64,000 bases of DNA from DASPHG01 sp963748315 (GTDB taxonomy: Bacteria > Actinomycetota > Thermoleophilia > Solirubrobacterales > Thermoleophilaceae): the NCBI GenBank assembly GCA_963748315.1, contig CAVVIK010000002.1:1-64000 (forward strand), written 5' to 3'. The position numbers and the translations under genes are program-made. The notes under the pieces are model-generated. The model was not told the DNA's origin. It saw only the letters and a list, made by a program, of their open reading frames with translations, and did no database searches. This document shows, piece by piece, positions 27,655 to 38,059 of the stretch. The first letter of the stretch is position 1, and the number at the start of each line of letters is the position of its first letter.

Positions 27655-29071
27655 ATGGGCGCCATCCGGTCGACCAAGATCGTCGCCACGATCGGGCCCG
27701 CTTCGCGTGACCCGGAGGTCCTGCGCCGGATGGTCGAGGCGGGCATGGACGTCGCCCGGCTCAACTTCGCGCACGGCTCGCCGGAGCAGCACGCCGAGAC
27801 GGTCGAGCTGATTCGATCGGCCGCGGCGCGGCCGGCCGGGAGGTCGCCGTCCTCCAGGACGTCCCGGGACCGAAGCTGCGGCTCGGGCCGATCCCGGGCG
27901 ACGTCGCCCAGCTCTCAGTCGGCAGCGACGTCACTCTGGTCGGCGGCGACGACAGCGGAGCGGGAACAGCAGGCTCCCGGTGGCGTGGCCCGGGTTCGCC
28001 GAGTTGGTGGAGCAAGGACAGGTCGTGTACCTCGCGGACGGCGCGGTTCGCCTGCGCGTGCGCGACATCGCGGGGGAGGAGGTCCGCTGCGGGGTCGAGG
28101 TGGGCGGCACGCTGGCCTCGCGTCAGGGGATCAACCTGCCGAACGTCACGGTCTCCCTGCCGGCGGTCTCCGGCGAGGACCTCGCCCTCATCGACGCCGG
28201 GGTCGCGATGGGAGTCGACTTCATCGCCCTGTCGTTCGTGCGCAGGCGGGAAGACCTCGAGCCGGTCCGTGAGCACCTCGGCGACCGCGACATCCCCCTG
28301 ATCGCGAAGATCGAGAAGCCGGCGGCCGCGAGCAACGCCGAGGAGATCATCCAGTACGCCGACGGCGTCATGGTGGCGCGCGGCGACCTCGGCATCGAGC
28401 TGCCCATCGAGCAGGTGCCGCTCGTCCAGAAGCGGATCCTGCACATCGCGGGGAGGCAGCTGAAGCCGTCGATCACGGCCACCCAGATGCTCGAGTCGAT
28501 GGTGCAGTCCACCCGCCCGACTCGGGCTGAGGTTGCCGACGTGGCGAACGCGATCTTCGACGGCACGGATGCCGTGATGCTCTCCCAGGAGACCGCGGTC
28601 GGCCGCCATCCCGTCGAGGCGGTCGCGATGATGGCCGCGATCGCCGTCGCCACCGAGCGCGAGCTGCCGTACGGACGTTTCATGACCGAGCGCGCGGAGC
28701 GGGGGAGCGACGAAGCGGCCACGATCGCGTTCGGGGCGGTGGGCGCGACCTACCAGCTCGGGCTGAAGGCGATCGTCGTGCCGACGATGTCGGGCGGCAC
28801 GGCGCGGGTGATCTCGGCCCACCGCCCGCGCGCGCCGGTGCTGGCGCTCTCGCCGCGCCCGGAGGTGGTCCGCCGCTGTTGCCTGCTGTGGGGCGTCCGC
28901 GGCGAGCTGAACCAGGAGCCCGAGGGCACGACGGCGCTGATCGACTCCTGCGCCGCGGCGGCGCGCCGGGCCGGCTTCGCCGACGTGGGCGACAAGATCG
29001 GCATCACCGCGGGCCTGCCGGCCCACCGGGCCGGGGGCACGAACCTCTTCAAGGTGCATCTGATCGAGTGA
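27655..29071 (+). CDS. pyk: pyruvate kinase, with two frameshifts
   Basis: Last step of glycolysis: phosphoenolpyruvate and ADP to pyruvate and ATP. Landmarks: RSTKIVATIGPASRDPEVLR, ARLNFAHGSPEQHAETVELI, then in a second frame VAVLQDVPGPKLRLGPIPGD, then in a third frame VDFIALSFVRRREDLEPVRE, the catalytic Lys in LIAKIEKPAAASNAEEI, GVMVARGDLGIELPIEQVPL and TATQMLESM. Breaks lie near 27826-27836 and 27966-27976. The rest is conserved through the C-terminal domain (GITAGLPAHRAGGTNLFKV). Two errors in an essential enzyme argue for faulty consensus, not a pseudogene. Confidence 0.88.
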
Positions 29072-29646
29072 GCAGGCTCGCCGACAGCCCGCGGCGCGGC
29101 GTGGTCGTGCTCGCGCTATTCGTCCTGACGCTCGGGGTGGGAGCACTCGCGCTGCCGGCGCTGGATGACATGGGCGATGTCGGCATCGTCGAGTTCGAGC
29201 TCGCGCGGACCTCCGAGCAGGCTTCCGAGTATTACGGCGAGCTGGGCGAAAGCGGTCGTGACGCGGCCCGGGAATCGCTCTACCTCGACTTCCCGTATCT
29301 CGTCCTCTACGGGCTCTTCTATGCGGCCGCATGCGTCGTCGTGGCCGCCCGCGCGGCGGAGCGCGGGATGTCGCGCCTCGCCCGCTGGGGACGTCCGCTC
29401 GCCTGGGGGGCGCTCGGGGCCGCTGCCTGCGATGCGGTTGAAAACGTCGCCTTGCTGCGCGTGCTCGACGGCCATACCGACCAGCCCTGGCCGGGCGTTG
29501 CGTTCACGTTCGCGACGGCGAAGTTCGCGCTGATCGCCGCCGCGACGCTCTATGCGGTGATCGGCTTCCTCATCACGTGGAGGGCTTCACCTTCTCGAAC
29601 ATCTCGAGAGCCCGATCCAGGTGCTCCCGCTGATGAGTCGCCATGA
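29068..29646 (+). CDS. membrane protein of unknown function
   Basis: 192 residues with four hydrophobic segments: GVVVLALFVLTLGVGALALP, FPYLVLYGLFYAAACVVVAA, a helix around PLAWGALGAAACDAVENVALL and FALIAAATLYAVIGFLITW. The loop after the first helix is acidic. GTG overlaps the pyk TGA (GTGA). The polar tail overlaps the convergent aminoacyl-condensing enzyme gene by 74 nt. I do not recognise the family. Confidence 0.65.
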   Translation: MSRLADSPRRGVVVLALFVLTLGVGALALPALDDMGDVGIVEFELARTSEQASEYYGELGESGRDAARESLYLDFPYLVLYGLFYAAACVVVAARAAERGMSRLARWGRPLAWGALGAAACDAVENVALLRVLDGHTDQPWPGVAFTFATAKFALIAAATLYAVIGFLITWRASPSRTSREPDPGAPADESP

Positions 29647-30781
29647 CGCTGGTCCGCAATAGCGCGCCGCCCGGCGGCACCGCGGGGTGGATCGCGACGT
29701 TCACGTAGACGCCGGCGTCGTAGAGCGCGCGCCACATCAGGACGGCCTGCCAGTCGTCGCCGATCAGCACGGGGATGATGGGCGTCTCCGGGTCCGAGTC
29801 GATCGTCTCGTAGCCGAGCTGCTTGAACCCGTCGCGCAGGTAGCTCGCGTTGTCCAGGACGCGCGCAAAGAGCTCTGGCCCCTCGTCGGAGCGGATGATC
29901 CGCAGGGCGCCCAGTGCAGCGCCGACGGCCGCCGGGACCGCAGACGCGGTGAACATGAAGGCACGCGACTGGATCCGGAGGAAATCGATCACCTCGCCCG
30001 GTCCCGCGATGAAGCCGCCGCAGCTGGCGAGCGACTTCGAGAACGTCCCCATGCGCAGGTCGACGCGGTCCTCGACGCCGAGCACCTCGCAGGCGCCCGC
30101 GCCACGGGCCCCGAGGACGCCGACGCCGTGCGCCTCGTCGACCATCAGCCGCGCGCCGTGCTTCGCGCACAGCTCGACGATGTCCGGCAGCGGCGCGACG
30201 TCGCCCTCCATCGAAAAGACGCCGTCCACCACGACCAGCACGCCGCCCCCGTCGTCGGCGGCGCGCCCGAGCATGCTCTCGAGCTTGTCCATGCGGTTGT
30301 GGCGGAAGGGGCGGATCCGGGCCCGCGACATCATCACCGCGTCCAGGATCGACGCGTGGTCGCCGGAGTCGCAGATCACCGTGTCGCCGGGGTCGAGCAG
30401 GGTCGCGATGCAGCCGACGTTCGCCAGGTAGCCGGCGGTGAACACGAGCGCGTCGTCGGTCCCCATCCAGTCGGCGATCTCGCGCTCTAGCTCGATGTGC
30501 AGCGGGATCGTGCCGTTCAGGAAGCGCGATCCGGTCAGCGCGGTGCCGTAGGTCTCCAGCGCGTCCCGAGCAGCCTGCTTGACGCGCTCGTCACCGGTGA
30601 GGCCGAGGTAGTTGTTCGAGCCGAGCTGGATCCGCTCCTTGCCCTCCATCGTCACGACCGGCCCGGCGTGCCCCTCGAGCAGCCGGAAATAGGGCATTAC
30701 GTCCTGCTCGCGCGCCATGCGCAGCTGCTCGACCCGGTCGTGCGTGCGGGCCTTCTCGAAGAGGTCGATCGCCGTTGTCAT
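29573..30781 (-). CDS. serine palmitoyltransferase-like alpha-oxoamine synthase
   Basis: PLP enzyme that condenses an amino acid with an acyl-CoA, 402 residues. Family landmarks: LGSNNYLGLTGDERVKQAAR, TGSRFLNGTIPLHIELEREI, His142 in CDSGDHASILDA (stacks on PLP), Asp215/His218 in VDEAHGVGVLG, and PLP-binding Lys249 in GTFSKSLASCGGF. The C-terminal part, LMWRALYDAGVYVNVAIHPA followed by VPPGGALLRTSVMATH, looks like bacterial serine palmitoyltransferases (MW-AL, YVN, PAVP, MATH pattern) rather than BioF or Kbl. The first step of sphingolipid synthesis is thus possible; BioF or Kbl activity is the alternative. It is divergent, with a 20-bp gap, from a GNAT acyltransferase, and no biotin genes lie nearby. 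Confidence 0.8.
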   Translation of the reverse strand: MTTAIDLFEKARTHDRVEQLRMAREQDVMPYFRLLEGHAGPVVTMEGKERIQLGSNNYLGLTGDERVKQAARDALETYGTALTGSRFLNGTIPLHIELEREIADWMGTDDALVFTAGYLANVGCIATLLDPGDTVICDSGDHASILDAVMMSRARIRPFRHNRMDKLESMLGRAADDGGGVLVVVDGVFSMEGDVAPLPDIVELCAKHGARLMVDEAHGVGVLGARGAGACEVLGVEDRVDLRMGTFSKSLASCGGFIAGPGEVIDFLRIQSRAFMFTASAVPAAVGAALGALRIIRSDEGPELFARVLDNASYLRDGFKQLGYETIDSDPETPIIPVLIGDDWQAVLMWRALYDAGVYVNVAIHPAVPPGGALLRTSVMATHQREHLDRALEMFEKVKPST

Positions 30782-30786
30782 TCGAT

Positions 30787-30792
30787 TAGGGT
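30787..30792 (+). promoter_or_regulatory. leaderless -10 box (TAGGGT)
   Basis: TAGGGT lies 9 nt before the GTG at 30802, inside the 20-bp divergent gap. Confidence 0.45.
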
Positions 30793-30801
30793 CCGGGCGC
30801 A

Positions 30802-31962
30802 GTGGCAGCGATCGAGGTCAAGCCGGTTCGGTCCCGCGGGGACCTGAAGCGGTTCATCAAGCTGCCTTGGCGGATCTATCGTAACGCCGAGAACTGGGTG
30901 CCCCCGCTCATCATGGAGCGCAGGCGGCACCTCGACCGCGAGAAGAACCCGTTCTTCGAGCACGCCGAGGCGGAGTACTTCCTCGCCTGGCGCGACGGCG
31001 AGCCGGTCGGCCGCATAACCGCCCATATCGACCACCGCTTCAACGAGTTCCAGGACAACGAGTGGGGCATGTTCGGCTTCTTCGAGGCCGAGGACGACCA
31101 GGAGGTCGCCGCGGCGCTGCTCGGGACGGCCGAGGGGTGGCTGCGGGAACGGGGCCGCGACCGGATGGTCGGGCCGATGGACTTCTCCACGAACCACGAG
31201 TGCGGCGTGCTTGTCGAGGGGTTCGACGTCAAGCCGCAGATCCTCGAGTCGTGGCACCAGCCCTACTACCAGCGGCTGCTCGAGTCCTACGGGCTGACGA
31301 AGGCCGCGGACCTCTACAAGTGGAGCCTCCACATGTCGGCGCGCCAGAGCCGCCTGCTGCCGGTGCTCGAGGACCTCGCACAGAAGCTCGAGCCCGAGCA
31401 CGGGATCACGGTGCGCAACATGTCGCGGCGGGACTTCCAGCACGAGGTCGAGCGCTTCATGGACGTCTACAACAAGGCCTGGGAGCGCAACTGGGGCTTC
31501 GTGCCGCTCACGGAGAACGAGCTGCGCGCCTATGCGAAGGACCTGAAGCCGATCCTCGACGAGAACTGGGCGTTCATCGCCGAGAAGGACGGTGAGACGG
31601 TGGGCGCGGCTTTGACCCTGCTCGACTACAACGAGATTCTCGCCAAGGTGAACGGCCGCCTGCTGCCGTTCGGCTGGACGCGCTTCCTGCGCGCGAAGGA
31701 CACGATCAAGTGGGTCCGGGTATGGGCCCTCGGCGTGCTGCCCGAGTACCAGCACACCGGCGTGGCGGCCAAGTTCTACATCGAGCACTTCGAGACGGCC
31801 GCCCGCCGGCCCCAGAAGGGCGGCGAGACCGGCTGGATCCTCGAGTCGAATACGGCGATGAACAAGGCGATGGAGGCGATGGGCGGCGACATCGTGAAGA
31901 CCTTCCGCATCTACGAGAAGCCGTTGGCTCCGCCCGGTACCGGGGTAGACTCGCCGTCTTGA
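30802..31962 (+). CDS. GNAT-fold acyltransferase, possible ceramide synthase
   Basis: 386 residues. The start IEVKPVRSRGDLKRFIKLPW and RIYRNAENWVPPLIMERRRH is followed by a first acyltransferase lobe (FLAWRDGEPVGRITAHIDHR, MFGFFEAEDDQEVAAALLGT) and a second one (VRVWALGVLPEYQHTGVAAK, with IYEKPL at the end), the acetyl-CoA-binding GNAT pattern near QHTGVAAKFYIE. No N-terminal signal or membrane helix is seen. A GNAT-fold N-acyltransferase has been reported as the bacterial ceramide synthase in Caulobacter; being divergent from a serine-palmitoyltransferase-like gene makes the same role plausible here (inference). The last bases overlap the next start (TTGA). Confidence 0.72.
   Translation: MAAIEVKPVRSRGDLKRFIKLPWRIYRNAENWVPPLIMERRRHLDREKNPFFEHAEAEYFLAWRDGEPVGRITAHIDHRFNEFQDNEWGMFGFFEAEDDQEVAAALLGTAEGWLRERGRDRMVGPMDFSTNHECGVLVEGFDVKPQILESWHQPYYQRLLESYGLTKAADLYKWSLHMSARQSRLLPVLEDLAQKLEPEHGITVRNMSRRDFQHEVERFMDVYNKAWERNWGFVPLTENELRAYAKDLKPILDENWAFIAEKDGETVGAALTLLDYNEILAKVNGRLLPFGWTRFLRAKDTIKWVRVWALGVLPEYQHTGVAAKFYIEHFETAARRPQKGGETGWILESNTAMNKAMEAMGGDIVKTFRIYEKPLAPPGTGVDSPS
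31946..31951 (+). promoter_or_regulatory. leaderless -10 box (TAGACT)
   Basis: TAGACT lies 7 nt before the TTG at 31959, within the end of the acyltransferase gene. Confidence 0.4.
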
Positions 31963-32228
31963 CGGAATCGCTCCCAGTCCTCTCCGAGGTGAACGAGGTG
32001 CGGCCGGTGGAGCGGCCGCCCATGACGCTCGCTCAGCGGATCGTCTCGCTCCCGGCGCCGATTTTGGCCGCGACGGGCGGGTTCCTGGCCGGCGTGGCCA
32101 CGTTCGTGCTCTGGCGGATTCGCCACCCGCGGAGCCGCAAGGTCCGGGTCGGCGGCCGCCGCGGCAAGAAGATCGAGATCGCCGAGTCCCGGTCTTTCCT
32201 CGTCGACATCCACCTCCTCAAGCGCTGA
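31959..32228 (+). CDS. small single-helix membrane protein
   Basis: 89 residues: a polar start (LTESLPVLSEVNEVRPVERP), one membrane helix (VSLPAPILAATGGFLAGVAT plus FVLWRI) and a very basic cytoplasmic tail (RHPRSRKVRVGGRRGKKIEI) ending in a hydrophobic SFLVDIHLLKR. TTG is chosen for the -10 box upstream and the overlap with the acyltransferase stop. It may serve the lipid pathway as a membrane partner; that is positional inference only. Confidence 0.6.
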   Translation: MTESLPVLSEVNEVRPVERPPMTLAQRIVSLPAPILAATGGFLAGVATFVLWRIRHPRSRKVRVGGRRGKKIEIAESRSFLVDIHLLKR

Positions 32229-32251
32229 GCGTCTCGCTGCAGCGCGACTTC

Positions 32252-33139
32252 GTGCCGCCGGGGCCGTACCGGCTCCCGCGGGCGTCGCGCTGCGGGCTGT
32301 TGAAGCGCCGCGGGTCGGGGGTCGTGCGGTGGGTCCACTTCCGCGACCAGCCGGTCATCGCGCGCGCGTGGCCGGGCCCGGGGGTGATCCGCGTCGCCGC
32401 CGACGCGCCCACGCGCGAGGCGGCGCTCTACGGCGTCGAGCGGATGGCGTTCCTGTGCGGGCTCGACCAGGACCTCTCCGAGTTCCATGAGCGCTTCCGC
32501 CGCGACCCGCTGCTCGGCCGGGTGATCAGGCGCTGGCCGATGATCCGGCCGGAGCGCAAGGCGGAGCCGTTCGAGGCGCTCGCGTTCGCCATCACCGAGC
32601 AGCTGATCGAGGGTGGCCGGGCGTACGAGATCCAGCGCCGCCTGATCTGGCGCTGGGGCCGCCGCAGCGACTGCCGTCGCTGGCGGGACGCGCCGACGCC
32701 CGGGGCGGTCGCCGGGCTCGCGCCCGCCGAGCTGGCGGCATGCGACCTGGCCCCGAAGCGTGCACTCGCGATGGTCAAGGTCGCGCGCGAGGTCGCGGCG
32801 GGCCGCATCGACCTCGACGAGCACGAGCCCGCGTGGCAGCGGCTGCGGGCGATTCGCGAGATCGGCTCGTGGACCGTGGAGAAGCTCGCGCTCGAGGGCC
32901 AGGGCCGCGACGACATGATCCCGGCGGGCGATCTCGCCTACGTGAAGATCGTGGGCCGCCTCGCCGGCCTCGGCCGCCGGGCGAGCGAGGACGAGGTGCG
33001 CGAGTTCTTCGAGCCCTACGCGCCCTTCCAGGGCCTTGCAGGCACCTACGTCATCGCCGGCCGGCGGGCCCTGCTGCGGGACATTCCGCCGCGCTGGGCC
33101 GCGGGCCGGATGCCGCCCGCGGTCGGTCGGGCCGCGTAA
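32252..33139 (+). CDS. AlkA-type DNA glycosylase (HhH-GPD family)
   Basis: Base-excision repair enzyme removing alkylated bases, 295 residues. The helix-hairpin-helix and Gly/Pro region reads LRAIREIGSWTVEKLALEGQ, followed by the catalytic Asp in IPAGDLAYVKIVGRLAGLG. Upstream, FEALAFAITEQLIEGGRAYE is the conserved start of the glycosylase domain (usually AI--QQ). The N-terminus (YRLPRASRCGLLKRRGSGVV) resembles the AlkA N-terminal domain. The GTG start is uncertain; a CTG at 32225 would extend it by nine residues. Confidence 0.8.
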   Translation: MPPGPYRLPRASRCGLLKRRGSGVVRWVHFRDQPVIARAWPGPGVIRVAADAPTREAALYGVERMAFLCGLDQDLSEFHERFRRDPLLGRVIRRWPMIRPERKAEPFEALAFAITEQLIEGGRAYEIQRRLIWRWGRRSDCRRWRDAPTPGAVAGLAPAELAACDLAPKRALAMVKVAREVAAGRIDLDEHEPAWQRLRAIREIGSWTVEKLALEGQGRDDMIPAGDLAYVKIVGRLAGLGRRASEDEVREFFEPYAPFQGLAGTYVIAGRRALLRDIPPRWAAGRMPPAVGRAA

Positions 33140-34129
33140 CTACGGCACCTCGCCCGGCAGGTAGTCGTTCGTGAACGAGCCCTCGGCGTCGATCAGGTTC
33201 TCGAGCAGCTCGTTGTCGCGCATCCACTTGGCGAACTCGTTCCACTCGCCCGGGTCCTGCCAGCCGTAGGGCTTGCCCTTGGGCGGCTGGAAGAGCGGCA
33301 TGGTCACGTCGAGCACCTCGCGCTGGAGCTTCGGGTCGAGGTCTGGGTTCGCGTCGAGAAGCCCGTTGAGCGCCTTGTCCGGGTCGCGCCGCAGATCCTC
33401 GACGCCGCGCTCGAGGGCCGCCACGAAGCGCTTGATCCGGTCGTCGTCCTGATCCGCGTTGGCGACGAGCACGAGCTCGTCGTAGGTCGGCACGCCCGCC
33501 TGCTCGATCCGGATGATCTGCGGGTCCTTGCCGCGCAGCCGAAGGTCGGTGCCCTCGTAGTTCCAGAACCCGCCGAGGATCGCGTCCACCTTCTTCGCCA
33601 GCAGGGCACCCGTGAGGTTGAAGCCGACGTTGCGCTCCTCCACGTCGGCGCCGGCGCGCTTCGCGATCGCGTCGAGATAGGCGGACTGGTAGTCGATCCC
33701 GGCGGTGCCGACGACCTTTCCGTCGAGGTCCTCTGGCCGCCGGATTCCCGCGGACGGCAGCGAGATGATCGATGTCAGCGGCGCCTGGACGAGCGCGCCG
33801 ACGGACTCGACGGAGAGGCCGTCGTCCCGCGCCCTCAATACCTCCGGCTCGTACGAGATCGCCAGGTCCACGCGCCCGCCCACGACCTGCTTGAGCGGCG
33901 CCGCCGGGTCCGGCGGCTCGCGGATCTCGACGTCGAGGCCGACGTCCTCGAAGTGGCCGGCCGCCTCGGCTGCGTAGATCGGGGCGTGGTCGGCGTTCGG
34001 GAAGAAGTCGAGCATGATCTCGAGCGGCTCGGGGGCGCCGGGGTCGAGGCTCTCCTCCTTCTCGCCGCAGCCGGCGGCAAGGGCGCAGACCGCGGCGAGC
34101 GCGGCGATAGCTGGGAGCAGTCGTCTCAA
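33140..34129 (-). CDS. thiY: thiamine-precursor ABC transporter, substrate-binding lipoprotein (NMT1/THI5-like)
   Basis: Captures a pyrimidine precursor of thiamine outside the membrane. About 329 residues: lipoprotein signal LLPAIAALAAVCALAAGC, then the NMT1/THI5 pattern EIMLDFFPNADHAPIYAAEA, QVVGGRVDLAISYEPEVLRA, YLDAIAKRAGADVEERNVGF and NYEGTDLRLRGKDPQIIRIE. The TTG start at 34129 has GGAGG 8 nt upstream and overlaps the permease TGA (TTGA). Third gene of an operon headed by a TPP riboswitch, which settles thiamine over the riboflavin or taurine carriers that look alike. Confidence 0.88.
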   Translation of the reverse strand: MRRLLPAIAALAAVCALAAGCGEKEESLDPGAPEPLEIMLDFFPNADHAPIYAAEAAGHFEDVGLDVEIREPPDPAAPLKQVVGGRVDLAISYEPEVLRARDDGLSVESVGALVQAPLTSIISLPSAGIRRPEDLDGKVVGTAGIDYQSAYLDAIAKRAGADVEERNVGFNLTGALLAKKVDAILGGFWNYEGTDLRLRGKDPQIIRIEQAGVPTYDELVLVANADQDDDRIKRFVAALERGVEDLRRDPDKALNGLLDANPDLDPKLQREVLDVTMPLFQPPKGKPYGWQDPGEWNEFAKWMRDNELLENLIDAEGSFTNDYLPGEVP

Positions 34130-34869
34130 GTCTTGGTCCTCCAGGGAACGGCAGCGCGCTCGGCCAGCGACACGAGCGCGAACAGGCCAACGGCCATGAT
34201 GGTCAGGATCACGACGCCCGCATAAACGCGCGGCGTCTCGAGCTGGTTGTTCCCCAGGAATATCAGGCGGCCGAGTCCCTCGTCGGCTCCCGCCAGCTCT
34301 CCGAACACCGCGCCGATCACCGCGACGGAGGCCCCGATCCGCAGGCCGCTGAAGAAACCGGGCAGCGCCGCGGGCAGCTCGACCCGCGACAGCCGGAACA
34401 CGCGGCTCGCGCCGAGGCTCTGCATCAGCTTCAGAAGATCGGCCTCGACCGACCGCAGGCCGTCGAGCAGCCCGACCGCGATGGGGAAGAACGAGATCAG
34501 CGCCACGAGCGCGAGCTTCGGGCCGATGCCGTAGTCGAACGCGAGCACGAAGATCGGCGCCAGCACGAATATCGGGATCGCCTGCGAGGCGACCAGCAGC
34601 GGGTAGGCCGCGTCGCGCAGCGGGCGGACGAGGTGCATCGCCACGGCGAGCACGAACGCAGCGGCGATCGCGATCGCGAGCCCAAGGAGCACCTCGACCA
34701 GGGTCACCCAGGCGTTGTCGAGGAGGAGCTCGCGGTCGTCGCGCAGCGCCTGCCAGGTCTCGGACGGCGACGCCAGCAGGAGGTCGTCGACCGAGTCCCA
34801 GCTCGCCACCCACCACCACGCGGCGAGGGCGAGCAACAGCAGGCCGAGCGCCGGCAGCACGCGCTTCAT
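34126..34869 (-). CDS. thiX: thiamine-precursor ABC transporter, permease
   Basis: 247 residues, about six membrane helices. It contains VTLVEVLLGLAIAIAAAFVL, ASQAIPIFVLAPIFVLAFDY and the EAA-type loop LMQSLGASRVFRLSRVELPA followed by ALPGFFSGLRIGASVAVIGA, the contact site for the ATPase. ATG overlaps the ATPase stop (ATGA). Expression is expected to be shut off by TPP through the leader upstream of the ATPase gene. Confidence 0.9.
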   Translation of the reverse strand: MKRVLPALGLLLLALAAWWWVASWDSVDDLLLASPSETWQALRDDRELLLDNAWVTLVEVLLGLAIAIAAAFVLAVAMHLVRPLRDAAYPLLVASQAIPIFVLAPIFVLAFDYGIGPKLALVALISFFPIAVGLLDGLRSVEADLLKLMQSLGASRVFRLSRVELPAALPGFFSGLRIGASVAVIGAVFGELAGADEGLGRLIFLGNNQLETPRVYAGVVILTIMAVGLFALVSLAERAAVPWRTKT

Positions 34870-35606
34870 AGGCCGAGGGCCTCCAGCGCCCGCTCCTTCA
34901 GCTCGACGAACGCCGGGTCGGTGACCGTCTCGCGCCGGGCCCTCGGGCGCGGCAGCGGCACCTCGAGCTCCGCCACCACGCGACCCGGCCGCGGGGACAT
35001 GACCGCGACTCGGTCGGCCAGGTAGAGCGCCTCCTCGACGTCGTGGGTGACCAGCAGCGTCGTGCGCGGCTCCGCCTCGAGCGCATCGGCCAGCCACGAT
35101 TGCATCTCGGCGCGGGTCAAAGAGTCGAGCGAGGCGAACGGCTCGTCGAGCAAGAGCAGCGGGCGGCCGGGGAGGAGGGTGCGCAGGAACGCGACGCGCT
35201 GGCGCATGCCGCCCGAGAGCTCGTACGGCGGAGTGCGCTCGAAGCCGCCGAGGCCGAACCGCTCGAAGAGCGGTGCCGCCCGGCGCCGGGCCTCGCCGCG
35301 CCGCACACCGCCCGCCTCGAGCGCCAGCGCCGCGTTGCCGAGAGCGTCGCGCCACGGCAAGAGCAGATCCTTTTGCGGCATGTACGCCGCGGCCGGGGCG
35401 GCGACCTCGCCCGCGTCGGGCTCCTGAAGCCCGGCGATGAGCTCGAGCAGAGTGGACTTGCCGCACCCGGACGGCCCGACGATCGCCACGATCTCACCGT
35501 CCCCGACCGTGAGGTCGACCCCGGCGAGCGCCTCGACCTCGCGAAAGCGCCGGCCCACTGCGCCCAGTTGGACGGCGGCGGTCTCCTTGACGAGAGTGGA
35601 CGGCAA
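34866..35606 (-). CDS. thiZ: thiamine-precursor ABC transporter, ATPase
   Basis: About 246 residues: Walker A VGPSGCGKSTLLELIAGL, Q-loop YMPQKDLLLPW, signature YELSGGMRQRVAFLRTLL, Walker B PLLLLDEPFASLDSL, His switch LLVTHDVEEA. The start is uncertain: an upstream ATG (at 35654) lies before and within the riboswitch and cannot be right; TTG at 35606 lies just after it, but AAGGAG (minus strand, just downstream) has no ideal start codon behind it. Confidence 0.88.
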   Translation of the reverse strand: MPSTLVKETAAVQLGAVGRRFREVEALAGVDLTVGDGEIVAIVGPSGCGKSTLLELIAGLQEPDAGEVAAPAAAYMPQKDLLLPWRDALGNAALALEAGGVRRGEARRRAAPLFERFGLGGFERTPPYELSGGMRQRVAFLRTLLPGRPLLLLDEPFASLDSLTRAEMQSWLADALEAEPRTTLLVTHDVEEALYLADRVAVMSPRPGRVVAELEVPLPRPRARRETVTDPAFVELKERALEALGL

Positions 35607-35610
35607 CTGC

Positions 35611-35698
35611 GCTCCCTTCGCGGGCATTACCCCACAGGTTCGAAGGGTCAGCACCGGGTCGTGGGTGCTATCTCAGCCCGCCTCCGCGAGCCCCCCTG
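35611..35698 (-). promoter_or_regulatory. TPP riboswitch (THI element)
   Basis: Read on the minus strand, the segment contains all conserved blocks of the thiamine-pyrophosphate aptamer in order: GGGGGGCTCGCGG, GGGCTGAGATAGCACC, GACCCTTCGAACCTG, GGGGTAATGCCC and GCGAAGGGAG. CTGAGA lies at 35671-35676 and binds the pyrimidine ring; GGTAATGCC and GCGAAGGGA form the pyrophosphate arm. It ends 5 nt before the putative thiZ start, so ligand binding probably hides the translation start; no separate terminator was noticed. Confidence 0.95.
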
Positions 35699-35724
35699 TT
35701 ACGAGGCGGCAGTCTACTCCGGCT

Positions 35725-35747
35725 CTATACTGCTTACCCGTTGTAAG
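35725..35747 (+). promoter_or_regulatory. lon promoter with inverted repeat
   Basis: TATACT (35725-35730) is a good -10, 22 nt before the lon ATG. It is followed by CTTAC-ccgtt-GTAAG (35733-35747), a perfect inverted repeat over the expected transcription start. A repressor site is possible; it does not match the HspR (HAIR) or CIRCE elements. Confidence 0.5.
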
Positions 35748-35752
35748 TAGCT

Positions 35753-38047
<2,295 letters not shown>

Positions 38048-38059
<12 letters not shown>

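Noticed and set aside
27655..29071. Pyruvate kinase as a true pseudogene
   Set aside because: All catalytic motifs survive in the three frames and many unrelated genes show the same kind of single-base break, so sequence error fits better.
29573..30781. Biotin synthesis enzyme BioF
   Set aside because: No bioA, bioB or bioD is near, and the C-terminal MW-AL/YVN/PAVP pattern resembles serine palmitoyltransferase; the possibility is kept as an alternative.
33140..35606. Riboflavin (RibXY) or taurine/sulfonate ABC transporter
   Set aside because: The leader is a clear TPP riboswitch, not an FMN element, so thiamine precursor uptake is the better call.
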